Assembly (NCBI GenBank): GCA_964059195.1
Contig: CAXKWD010000005.1
Coordinates: 95,307,882-95,371,881 of the forward strand
Length of the DNA: 64,000 nt
Reading direction: 5' to 3'
Source: Ectobius pallidus
Taxonomy: Eukaryota; Arthropoda; Insecta; Blattodea; Ectobiidae
Within the stretch, counting starts at the first letter, position 1. Every line of letters starts with the position of its first letter. The notes under the pieces are model-generated. The model was not told the DNA's origin. It worked only from the letters and a program-made list of their open reading frames with translations, and did not search any database. Made by a program: the position numbers and the translations under genes. Below are positions 55,043 to 64,000 of the stretch, one piece after another.

Positions 55043-55380
55043 AAATCGGGTTTACTTTAGCCATAGTGAATAGAATGAGAAAGTGTGATGACTCGGCCAC
55101 TAATACAATGGTGGGTATAGGGAGAGCGGCGGTCCACCGAAACACTGGCAGCACCTTCGTTTGCGTTTCAACTTCTCAATGCTGCATCATGATAGTTTTG
55201 CATCTTATGATTAAACTCGCAATCTTTAATTAACCCATGGTCCTATTTCTGTGAAATTTGTGCAGAAATAATCTGTACACAACAGTCCTTCTGATGGTTA
55301 AAAGAGACTTAAAAATGCGGACATATATGTTTTTATTTCATTATACTGTATAAACATCACCAATTACACAAAATTCATGG

Positions 55381-55795
55381 AGGGTGAAACGGAATTTGAC
55401 TATGCGACAATTTTTTTTCATTTTTGTGTCCCGTAAAAACTTCAAGCGAGAAAGTTTTAGTGAAATATTTCAACTTTATTTTAAATTTAGTACCACCTTT
55501 ATATCTTGAATGGTTTACGAGTAATTGAGTGGTAATTATTCCGGGCGCTACAGCTGTCTGAATGATGTGGGACGATCGTGTATTGTCGAAGGTGAAGCAA
55601 ATTTGACTATGCGACATTTTTTATTTTATTTTTGTGTCCAGAAAGAGATCAAACGTGTAAGGTTTAGTGAAATATTTTAATCTTATTATAAATCGAGTAC
55701 CACCTATATATCTATAGCCTAATGGTTTACGAGTAATAGTAATTACTCTAAAGCTAAAGCTATCAGAATGGTATCGAGGTATTAGCAGGCATCTT
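55381..55795 (+). repeat. ~205-bp diverged tandem duplication
   Basis: Two copies of GGTGAA(A/G)C..AATTTGACTATGCGACA ... TTTTTGTGTCC ... TTTAGTGAAATATTT ... GTACCACCT ... GGTTTACGAGTAAT. No coding signal. Confidence 0.75.
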
Positions 55796-57149
55796 TTCCA
55801 TAAAATACCAGCAATAACGTAAAAGATTTTACATAATTTATTCGTGGACTCAATAATAATACTATATTAACTGACTACTTGTACCCATACTGCAAGATTG
55901 ACCCGCTGGGGAAAAGGAGTGAATGAAGCTTTTTTCTAACTTAGTAAATCTGCACTACTTTTATTTATGCATTTATTGGATTATTTATCATATTTTCTGT
56001 TCACTTATGTTAGTAATTTTTATGTATAATTATCATAGCAAATGTCTTATTAGTTTAATATCTTGTTCCTTTTTTTAATAATATAATTTAACAACATAAG
56101 ACGTACATCAGTTACAGCGAGCGGCGAATAGTCGAGGGTTTGAGCAAATAGCGGGCCGTAGTTAAGGCAAGAGGATTTAATTTTTTTATGAAAAAAATCA
56201 GGGGAAATGCTTTGAAATATTGTGTGATATATGTAGAATGCATTGCAAAACAATTTTTGCGTATGTGCGTCTTTATCGGATGTTGAGACGCCAATTTTAA
56301 AGATCACGCGCCCTATTTTTGTAGTGCTCCTTATGAAATTTTCCGTGCCCTGCAATTCACAAACCATCCCTTAGTTTATATTATCTCTGTTCACATAATT
56401 TGTACACAGATCTACACTTCTGACCGTGTTTCACCTACATAACTTACCCCATACAGCCAGGAGAAAATTAATATTATTATAAATGATATTACTATTAATA
56501 CAATATTAATACAAATTAATAATCAGTAATATTCTATACAATGTAATATTAATATTAATTTATAAAATATCTCTTAGCTGTTTTCTACCCTAATTATACG
56601 TTGTTATTTCTATACAAATGTACATTCTTTAACAAATTCTCATCAAATTATACTAACATACCCTCTACCCTATTTTCTAGGCAACAAAATATTAGATCAA
56701 ATCATCCCTTAGCTGTTTCATACCTATATTATATAATTGTTCATTGCTTGTGAACATCTTCGATTTTTGGAAAGATGTGGAACGAAATGTTACGGTCAAG
56801 CTTCTTGCAATCTGAGAAATTACTGTTACACAAGGCCATGTTTATTTATGGAGATGGGATCTTCCAAGACGTGTAAAGCATCCCGAAAATTGTCAAAAGT
56901 ATCTAACAATTCATTTTAGATAAGGGGAGTCATTTTGAAATAGATTAATGCATTATTTTGGAGTGTTTGCAATTTTTCCTATACCGCCCGTAGTAATCTT
57001 GTTCTCGCGAATCTCAAGCAGAGTAACTGCTACCTAGCGGCGGAACCAGTGAACTACCTCAGTCATCACACTTTCTCATTCTATTCACTATGCTTTAGCA
57101 TTCCAGTTGCCAAGATGGCAGCGAATATAAAGTTATGCTGCAACCATTG
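55796..57149. other. no gene seen
   Basis: AT-rich sequence. A frame at 56050-56367 (-) is not recognised. CATCACACTTTCTCATTCTA (57066) is the inverted counterpart of 55075-55095. Confidence 0.45.
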
Positions 57150-57164
57150 AGCTAGAATAGAACT

Positions 57165-58841
57165 AATAAAGAGAAATTGCGCCCAATGGGCATTGTAGGA
57201 TGTTAGTCCTCGCTGCAGAAAGATATCAGAGATTCACTTCTAAGTGCACAATACATCGCATGATTTCTTTCACACTGCTTTCCACATCGCTCACATATGC
57301 ATCCTATGTCTGGCTGGTGGAACTTCTTTACTTTGCACAGCCGGTGGTGGAAGCCATGCACCGCGAAGCGCGTTACGACATGTCTGAGCTCGTAATTTCC
57401 TCTTTTCCACTCGTCATTGGTCATAGCGTCCGTGTTGTAAAAATCACTCCAAATTTCTCTTTTCTTCAGCCTTAGCCTCTCCAATAATTGCTCATATCCT
57501 GGGGTGGATGGCAGTAGTAACCTATAACGGAGCTCTTCAATAAGGAACAATTCCCCGGTCAATTCATAGGCTAGTCTTGAGGGGGTAAATTTAGAAATAC
57601 ACAGGATCTTCTTTAGAAAATTTGCCTTCAGTCTTTCCAGCTGTTCTAGATTACTTAATTTCAGGTGTGGCCAAACAATCTCTAGACCATATGATATGAT
57701 AGGTATGATCTTTATCTGAAAGAGTTTCAGTGCAGTTTTGATGGATAGCCTATTTAGATGCCTTATGTCGCTCATAGCTCTGATCCCAGCAATTGCTCGG
57801 TCATTGATGTGGCGAGTGAATACATTTCCGGTGGCTTGAAATGTAACTCCTAGATACTTGAAGTCTGGTACACATCTCAGAGGCCTTCCTTCTATATAGA
57901 AAGTTGCTGCTTTCCCTCCCCTCCTAAATGTCATAGTCACCGTCTTTCCTTCATTTAGATCTAGTTCGTTCTCTTGTAGCCATTTCTTTACCAGGTCAAA
58001 AGCCTTCTGTAGATCTTCTTGTGACTCGGAGACCAGCACCATGTCATCCGCGTACATATACAGAGTGACATTCTTAGGGATGATCTTTGCGATCTCCGCC
58101 ATAGCTATGATGAATAGCACTGGGTTCAGGGGATCCCCTTGTAGTACCCCGGTTGTCTGTTCTATTAGTCTCGATGTCATAAATCCATCATCTATTACTA
58201 TGTAATTTGAAGCTAGTATGTTTCTGATGAGTCGCTTTGTGAGCCGGTTACCACTTACTAGGTTTTCCATTTTCTCGGTTAGGATTTTCCTGCTGATGGA
58301 ATCGAATGCTTTCGAGAGGTCAATAAAGATTGCATGTAGTTTGCCCTTTGTGACTGCCAGTGCTGATTCTATCTCCGACTGTAAGCATTGGCTCGCTTGA
58401 GTGGTGCTCCTTCCCTTTCTAAAGCCGAACTGAGCCTCTGGTAGTTTGTCGTCGACTTCGCTGCTTAGACGCTTGCATAGGAGTGCGGTTAGTATTTTAA
58501 ATAGCGTGCACTCGAGCGCGATGCCCCTATATGAGTTAGGGTCGTTGATGTCCCCTTTTCCCTTATACAGCATTTTGACTGCTGATTTCCTCCATTGCTG
58601 TGGGATATTGCCCTGTCTCATACATTCGTTCATGACAGAAGTGATTGCTCTTCTCAGTGTTGGTAGTGCTTGTTTAATATTTTCGTAGTAGACCCTGTCT
58701 GGGCCGCAGGCTTTGTTGTTCTTTGCCTTTGTTATTGCCTCTTCTATTTCTTCTTCTTGAAACATTTCTTTTTTCATTTCCAGTTGGGCCTCGATATCCT
58801 CATTCCGGTTGTTAATTGGTCGGGTGTCTCGTTTTTGCAGC
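57165..58841 (-). mobile_element. recent 5'-truncated non-LTR retrotransposon
   Basis: A perfect 15-bp target duplication AGCTAGAATAGAACT (57150-57164 and 58842-58856) fixes a 1677-bp insertion. The coding frame is open right up to the 5' edge, so truncation fell within the ORF. The 3' UTR is only ~38 bp and ends TTTCTCTTTATT on the minus strand, with no poly-A. A different family from L1x. Confidence 0.93.
57203..58777 (-). CDS. reverse transcriptase domain of non-LTR element
   Basis: An uninterrupted 524-codon frame; the frame actually continues upstream to the element's edge, and the ATG used is internal. RT motifs: NKACGPDRV (22-29), KGKGDINDPNSYRGIALE (72-89), EAQFGFRKGRSTTQA (114-128), AIFIDLSKAFDSI (149-161), TTGVLQGDPLNPVLF (208-222), catalytic MYADDMVLVS (241-250) and FKYLGVTF. 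The C-terminus has a cysteine/histidine cluster CICERCGKQC...HAMYC (493-510), a zinc knuckle-like nucleic-acid-binding motif. The endonuclease part is absent. The protein would copy element RNA onto nicked target DNA; being truncated, this copy is presumably dead but young. Confidence 0.93.
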   Translation of the reverse strand: MKKEMFQEEEIEEAITKAKNNKACGPDRVYYENIKQALPTLRRAITSVMNECMRQGNIPQQWRKSAVKMLYKGKGDINDPNSYRGIALECTLFKILTALLCKRLSSEVDDKLPEAQFGFRKGRSTTQASQCLQSEIESALAVTKGKLHAIFIDLSKAFDSISRKILTEKMENLVSGNRLTKRLIRNILASNYIVIDDGFMTSRLIEQTTGVLQGDPLNPVLFIIAMAEIAKIIPKNVTLYMYADDMVLVSESQEDLQKAFDLVKKWLQENELDLNEGKTVTMTFRRGGKAATFYIEGRPLRCVPDFKYLGVTFQATGNVFTRHINDRAIAGIRAMSDIRHLNRLSIKTALKLFQIKIIPIISYGLEIVWPHLKLSNLEQLERLKANFLKKILCISKFTPSRLAYELTGELFLIEELRYRLLLPSTPGYEQLLERLRLKKREIWSDFYNTDAMTNDEWKRGNYELRHVVTRFAVHGFHHRLCKVKKFHQPDIGCICERCGKQCERNHAMYCALRSESLISFCSED

Positions 58842-58856
58842 AGCTAGAATAGAACT

Positions 58857-59926
58857 GGAATTAGGAGTCCAGCACAGCATGTGAGGCCGACTGTTTCGAC
58901 TACCTCCGCCTGGAAAATCTGGCAAGAAGCTATTTGTCTGCTCAGCAAGAAATGTCAAGTAGGCATATATGCCTGAAAATTTATTGCGATAGAGTGATCA
59001 TTACCTTACCTTTAACTCCAAATAATTTATTTTTATCAATACTACTGGATTTACCCGTGACTTCTCTTTCATTATGTAAGTCTAACCGACAAAATTGCGC
59101 GTATTCAATACAACATTTATTACTAGGGCCCAGATTCTTATGTTTTAAACTATTTTATTCCTTGCTAGATAAGTGTGATATTTTAATATAATTATTCGTT
59201 TCATTGTCAAGAGTTACGTTAAATTAATATTACGTTGAAATGTTTAGAAATTAAAATATATTTGATATTTGATAACACTTTTAGGCAGTACCAACTGCAA
59301 TCGGTCACATTAGCTATTTACATCAATACACATCTTTAAGAATCTAAGCTATGAATATTTACAATCTTACAAACTTAATTGCATTAGTCAAAATTATTAT
59401 TCTAAGTTATACTAATGCCATAACCCAAGTGACACTAGATGAATAACATATACTTGCAGATTACACATGTAATTACTTACGCTAAGTTGCTCTATTCTAT
59501 TTGTAAATCTGATTCTAAGTATTCTTTAACATTATAAAAAAGGATTTTTTAAAGCTAGGAATATAGTGTTTTGTGAAAACAAAGTTGGGGACATTTCTTG
59601 AAGTTTATATGGTATTTTTTATATAATGTTGTCCCAAATTTATTTTGATTTCTGGTCTGATAAATAAGAACTTCGTGTTTGATAGCTTTTTATGTTATAT
59701 TTTACTAATGACAAGACATAAAAAAATACAAATTTATTATTGTCTCAATAAATAGCGGTTTGCAATGCTCTATTTTTTTAGCATTGGTTATTATTCTAAT
59801 TGTTTTTTTCTGGATAAATAATACTTGATTAATTCCTACACCATTTCCCCATAGGCTACTACTAGATCACACCTTATTATGCTCTGAAAAAATGCATATT
59901 AGGCAATCTTTACATAATCTGAAGAT
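58857..59926. other. no gene seen
   Basis: AT-rich non-coding sequence. The 85-codon frame at 58934-59191 has no recognised similarity. Confidence 0.45.
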
Positions 59927-60580
59927 ACTTACTTACTTACTCACTCTATGGCAATGGACAATTCCTAAGCAAGCTAAATGAATATTATGTTTTATGGAAC
60001 CCGAAGGTTCATTGCCCCGCTTACTTGAGTCCGCCATTCAACCATATTCTGTGCTAACTCCATCCAGCCATCACTCGCAAATCCTACTTCCCTTGAATCT
60101 ATCCTAATATTGTCCTCCCACCTGCGTCTAGGTCTTCCAAGTGGTATTTTCCTTTCGGAAATATGTCTTTCTTCCCCCATGCGTGCAAAAAGTCCAGCCC
60201 ATTTCATCCTCAATGATTTAATTAGCTTTACTATATCCGGTGACGAGTACAGGTTATGAAGTTCGTCATCAAGCCGTTTTCTCCAGTCCCTATTTTCATC
60301 TCTCTTAGGCCCAAATATTTTCCTAAGCACCCTGTTTTCGAACACTTTCAGATTTTGTTCTCCGCGAAGAGTAAGCGACCATGTCTCACATAATGTCTCA
60401 TATAATACAACCGGCAGGATAATTGTATTATAAATTTTTATTTCTGGATTTGTGGACATTAGACGAGAAGTTAAGAGTTTCTTACCCGCATAAAAACTAC
60501 CATTTCCTGATTTGTGTCTACACTTAAATTCGGCCTTAATATTATTTGTGTCTGTAATTATTGCTCCCAGATAAACAATT
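59927..60580 (-). mobile_element. LINE family L1x 3' fragment
   Basis: (TAAG)n tail at 59930-59942, the 3' UTR word AGGAATTGTCCATTGCCAT on the minus strand, then coding sequence into the post-RT region at 60510-60580 (a TIITDTNN-type block). A longer relative of 5377-5852. Target duplication not identified. Confidence 0.8.
59992..60459 (-). pseudogene. LINE ORF2 C-terminal fragment
   Basis: 155 codons: KIYNTIILPVVLYETLCETW, LKVFENRVLRKIFGPKRDEN, LRMKWAGLFARMGEER, GRPRRRWEDNIRIDSREVGF and a final MNLRVP before TAA. The order agrees with the C-terminal third of this LINE class. No RT domain remains; internal deletions shorten the ARMGEER-GRPRRR interval. Confidence 0.8.
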
Positions 60581-60845
60581 CTTTAATCTACTTATTAAAT
60601 AGATTACACATGAGAGCCTTTTACAAATACTTCTAATCTAAGTTAATCAGTTTCAATCATTATAATACCTACCTCAGCTCATTATTTTATGCAAAACTAA
60701 GTCTGCCCATTGTTGTGTTTTTTTTATTAGTTCTTCGATTTTTCCATGCATTGCCATCCTACCTGAATTATGATATAGGCCTATCCTATAATTGCTAACA
60801 TCTGGATTAAGGAATTATTACTAAATATGGTATTAAACGTTATTA
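60581..60845. other. no gene seen
   Basis: AT-rich spacer. Confidence 0.5.
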
Positions 60846-61097
60846 AAAAGTAAAGTAAAGTATTCCCTATTACCGGCCATGGAGGCCCAGAGGGTTCCAG
60901 GAGGTCGAAGCTCCCAGATTTTTAGACATCGGCACATGAAGGTGGTAAGGTTGTCAGCCTTACGCATCGGCCGCCTTTACCCCCAGGATTGCTCCTGGTA
61001 CTCATTTCTGTTGGAGGCTGAGTCGACCCCAGGGCCATAGTGCCACTAGAAGGATTAGGCCAATTGAAAAACTCCAACGACCTCATCGGGGATCGAA
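60846..61097 (-). mobile_element. SINE family A, minus orientation
   Basis: Reverse complement of the SINE body with the (TACTT)n tail at 60848-60860 and a B-box GGTTCGATCCCCGATGAGG at the other end. Nearly complete, with the tRNA-like head cut near the B box. It retains the GGCCTCCATGGCCGG segment seen at 8290-8308. Confidence 0.85.
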
Positions 61098-61505
61098 CCA
61101 AATACTCTCAATAAGAATACCGCCCACTCTACTCTATTCCCTTTGTTCAAACTGTCCACTAGCACAGAGGTGCCATCTGTTGAGTGGGAATGGGCAGCAG
61201 TCTCAGAAGCTACTTAATGAACCTATATAGCTGCAGAAATAAATTTGTTTTTCAAAGTCCTGATGACACAGTAACTTATTTTTGTGCTTGATAATGCAGG
61301 AATTAGGTCAGGAAATAACATAATTTACACTACCGCTAAACTAACTTAATTAAATGACGATAACGCTAATTTTTTAAGTAAAACTTCTTTAGCCGCGGTA
61401 GGGGTAAATCGAGAGCTTGTGTAACGCTCAAAATCGTCACGAAATTAGTGAGGTGTGACGGAACGGACTGCACAGAAAACAATCAACTCAATGATTAGGC
61501 TTATC
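61098..61505. other. no gene seen
   Basis: No feature recognised. Confidence 0.5.
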
Positions 61506-61976
61506 CAAAACTGAAAAAGTCCAAAAATTAAAAATTAAAAAATCCAAAATTTAAAAAGTTAAAAAATCCAAAATTAAAATATACAAAAACTCAAAGATCC
61601 AACATTTAAATAATCTAAAATTTCAAAATCAAAAAATTCAAAGAACCAAAATTAATAAGTCCAAAATTTAAAAAATAAAAAATTCAAAATTCAAAAATCT
61701 TAATATCCAAAATTTAAAACATAAATATCCAAAATTATAAAATTCTAAAATATAAAAATAAAACATCCAAAATAAAAAATAAAAAATTAAAAAATACAAA
61801 ACTAAAAAAATTCAATGATCTAAAATGTAAAAAAATTAAAAAATCCAAAATTAAAGAATTAAAAGGTCAGAAATTTAAAAAATCCAAAATCTAAAATGTC
61901 CAAAAACCCAATATTAAAAAGTCCAACAATCCAAAATTTGAAAAATCCAATAATCCAAAATTGAAAAAATAAAAAA
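61506..61976 (+). repeat. A/C-biased low-complexity tract
   Basis: Degenerate repeats of AAAAATCCAAAATTT-like words, ~470 bp, with very few G residues on the plus strand. Monomer length drifts from ~10 to 20 bp. Confidence 0.85.
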
Positions 61977-62487
61977 AAAGTTTCACTTCTGCCGCATGGC
62001 GTTCCACACACACTTTTTTTTAATAAGTATAAAAACAAATTGTTTCACTTTAATACATTTTCGTGAAAATCAGCTTTAAATTTTAATTCATACGATTTGC
62101 AAGATACTTTGTACAATATATACTTTTTTTTATTTGAAATTTTTACATGTAAAACAATTCGGATGGTAAGCCAATGAACATCTGAATGAATCAGTCTTGT
62201 ACACACTCTAATTAACGATTTTAGTTATTTCACTCTCAAAATAATTATTACAACCATAGACGGCACATATCATGCCACCTACATAACCGGACATTTTCTT
62301 TAGGCCTATGTTGTATTTATTATTTTACTCAGGGGTGCCCACCCCCAAAACTTCATTGCTCACCCCCAACCCAATTGCCTGTCGACAAGGGCGCCCATAT
62401 ATTTTCGAAGGGGGGGGGCAATTTTTTTAATTTATTTATTTTTTGTTGCGTTAACTTCTTGGGCCACTTTGTACTTTATATTAATAA
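61977..62487. other. no gene seen
   Basis: Contains a G run at 62410-62418 and AT-rich sequence. Confidence 0.5.
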
Positions 62488-63744
62488 CTAGCTGAAAAGG
62501 CCCGGCGTCGCCCGGGCTTTGTATTTTGTAATTTGAAATTAACTTATGGAGGACTTTCGATGTTGAAACTCTAGGTCCTGTTATAATAATGTATGTAGAA
62601 TTCGAAATGAGGAAGGACAACATATGGCACTCATACTATTCCCTCAGAAAGCTAAAACGCTAGATATAGCTTTTTATGGTTCATAGAGGATGTCGAATGC
62701 TGCATTCCGTTGCTTCTACTCATCATGCCTGGGAGGGGTTGAAATAAGAAGAAACATAAGTTACATAAGATTGTATTGACTTGACGGAAAATTTTATTTC
62801 TCATTCTCATGTTAAACCGTTTCGGGCCTGAAATAAAATAGAAATGCAGTATCACTTTCATACTTTCCTCCCCTAAAACCCGGGACATAATATACTGCGA
62901 GCATAGGACTCAAAATGTTCCATCCCATGCTTAGGGCCTATGATAAATCTCAACTAATACAAAGGCTATGGATAACGTATCAGCGGAAAGGATTATTTAC
63001 AGACTTCTGATATAGCATACTCACACACTTAAGTTATCCCTGCAATACGACTTCTTATTCTACATCAAAATGTGAAGTGAGAAAATATTTCTTATGTCGA
63101 GGGTAGAGAAAGTTATGTGACTGCATAACACTGTGCTTTATTTTCGTGTAATTCATTTTTAAGTAATTATTTTCGCCAATATATTACATGGAATCATAAT
63201 TCGTTAAAGTCCAGCATTAGGCTATATAGTTGCCAAGGCCCTATGCAATCACAGTAAACAATTCACTGTTGCCATGTGAACTGAACAACATTTCATTTTT
63301 TTCAGTAGAATATTCACAGAAATTATATAATTTTCAAGGGAAGGACTGATTTGTTTCAATTTTAATGTTGACTGCTATACTTCCCGGGCTTAACTGGGCA
63401 TGTGTGCAAAATGTATTAAGTAATTATTTTCGCCAATATATTACATGGAATCATAATTCGTTAAAGTCCAGCATTAGGCTATATAGTTGCCAAGGCCCTA
63501 TGTAATCACAGTAAACAATTCACTGTTGCCATGTGAACTGAACAACATTTCATTTTTTTTCAGTAGAATATTCACAGAAATTATATAATTTTCAAGGGAA
63601 GGACTGATTTGTTTCAATTTTAATGTTGACAGCTATACTTCCCGGGCTTAACTGGGCATGTGTGCAAAATGTCGTGTAAATTGGTAAAGAAATGTAGATT
63701 TGTATAAGGAACAAACATACACACTTTCGATTTTATATATTAGA
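62488..63744 (-). mobile_element. non-autonomous Helitron (Heli-3)
   Basis: On the minus strand it starts TCTAATATATAAAATCG, has the typical inner word TTTTGCACACATGCCC, and ends with hairpin CCCGGGCGACGCCGGGCC and CAGCTAG. Flanking bases are A (5') and T (3'). The 3' half is homologous to Heli-1 and Heli-2. No Rep/helicase. Contains a 257-bp internal tandem duplication. Confidence 0.85.
63161..63670 (-). repeat. 257-bp tandem duplication inside Heli-3
   Basis: 63161-63417 and 63418-63670 differ at only a few positions (a C/T change, one T-run length change, a C/A change), so the duplication is recent relative to the element. Confidence 0.92.
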
Positions 63745-64000
63745 TATAATAAGTAGCCAGAAAATAATTGCGGGGAGGGTCGGAAGTGCCGGGGGGGTTT
63801 GGAATACCCCCCAAAAAGGGGTCGGGGGTCCATCCCAGAAAATTTTTAAATATTGAACTAATGAAAATCACATTTTACGCTATTTTAGCACTCAAAAACT
63901 AGTTAAGAAATTTGTTTACAATACTCTAAGACATGCCAATGTAAACAAGAAAATGTTACCTAAGTCGGATGTCCACCCCGGGAAATTTTTAAATATTGAA
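63745..64000. other. no gene seen
   Basis: G-rich and C-rich runs at 63777-63830 form an imperfect palindrome. GAAATTTTTAAATATTGAA-type words at 63838 and 63981 suggest a repeat continuing past the window. Confidence 0.4.

Overview
The window is eukaryotic, AT-rich and almost entirely made of mobile and repetitive DNA. The transposon set (Polinton, hAT, Tc1/mariner-like, Helitrons, non-LTR retrotransposons, tRNA-derived SINEs) and the frequent scattered motif TAGGCCTA suggest an arthropod, most likely an insect, but the species cannot be named from the sequence. I found no convincing single-copy host gene.

The centrepiece is a 15.3-kb Polinton/Maverick (adintovirus-like) element at 38730-54063. 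It starts AGTAGTATGG, ends CCATACTACT, has about 1-kb terminal inverted repeats (TIRs) and is flanked by a perfect 6-bp target duplication CCAAAG. It landed inside a SINE, whose two halves remain at 38628-38729 and 54064-54105. Inside are: a small conserved + strand gene (40008-40490); a decayed structural-type gene (41026-41680, -); a phospholipase-A2-like / adenovirus-pX-like virion protein (41670-42425, -); a BED-finger plus DUF8207-type gene broken by two frameshifts (43012-44139, +); the last ~104 codons of a chromodomain integrase (44141-44452, +); and a protein-primed family B DNA polymerase (44704-48222, -). The polymerase seems to be joined by splicing, through three tandemly duplicated 32-residue mini-exons and one further mini-exon, to a C2H2 zinc-finger first exon (49504-49908). 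All inferred junctions are GT-AG and phase 0. The TIRs are packed with TGACGTCA (CRE-type) palindromes. I do not see the major capsid, the packaging ATPase, the protease or the integrase core, and PolB has an in-frame TAG, so this copy is a decayed, probably immobile provirus.

Left part (1-37 kb): a degenerate array of ~1.1-kb units (R1) occupies 1-2800 and 25.2-33.9 kb, interrupted by a hAT element (25917-28048, 8-bp duplication) and a Helitron end (to 30962). A 5'-truncated LINE (5377-5852), a Helitron carrying a nested SINE (6534-7673), another SINE (8099-8336), a 3.2-kb GA-rich minisatellite (15438-18660), a defective mariner-like element (19555-20546) and a foldback element (33866-36321) follow. 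The minisatellite core matches a short segment of R1, which may be its seed.

Right part (54-64 kb): an inverted copy of a module found in the hAT element left of the Polinton, a recent 5'-truncated non-LTR retrotransposon with an intact 524-codon reverse transcriptase frame and 15-bp duplication (57165-58841), a LINE fragment, a SINE, an A/C-rich low-complexity tract and a third Helitron (62488-63744).
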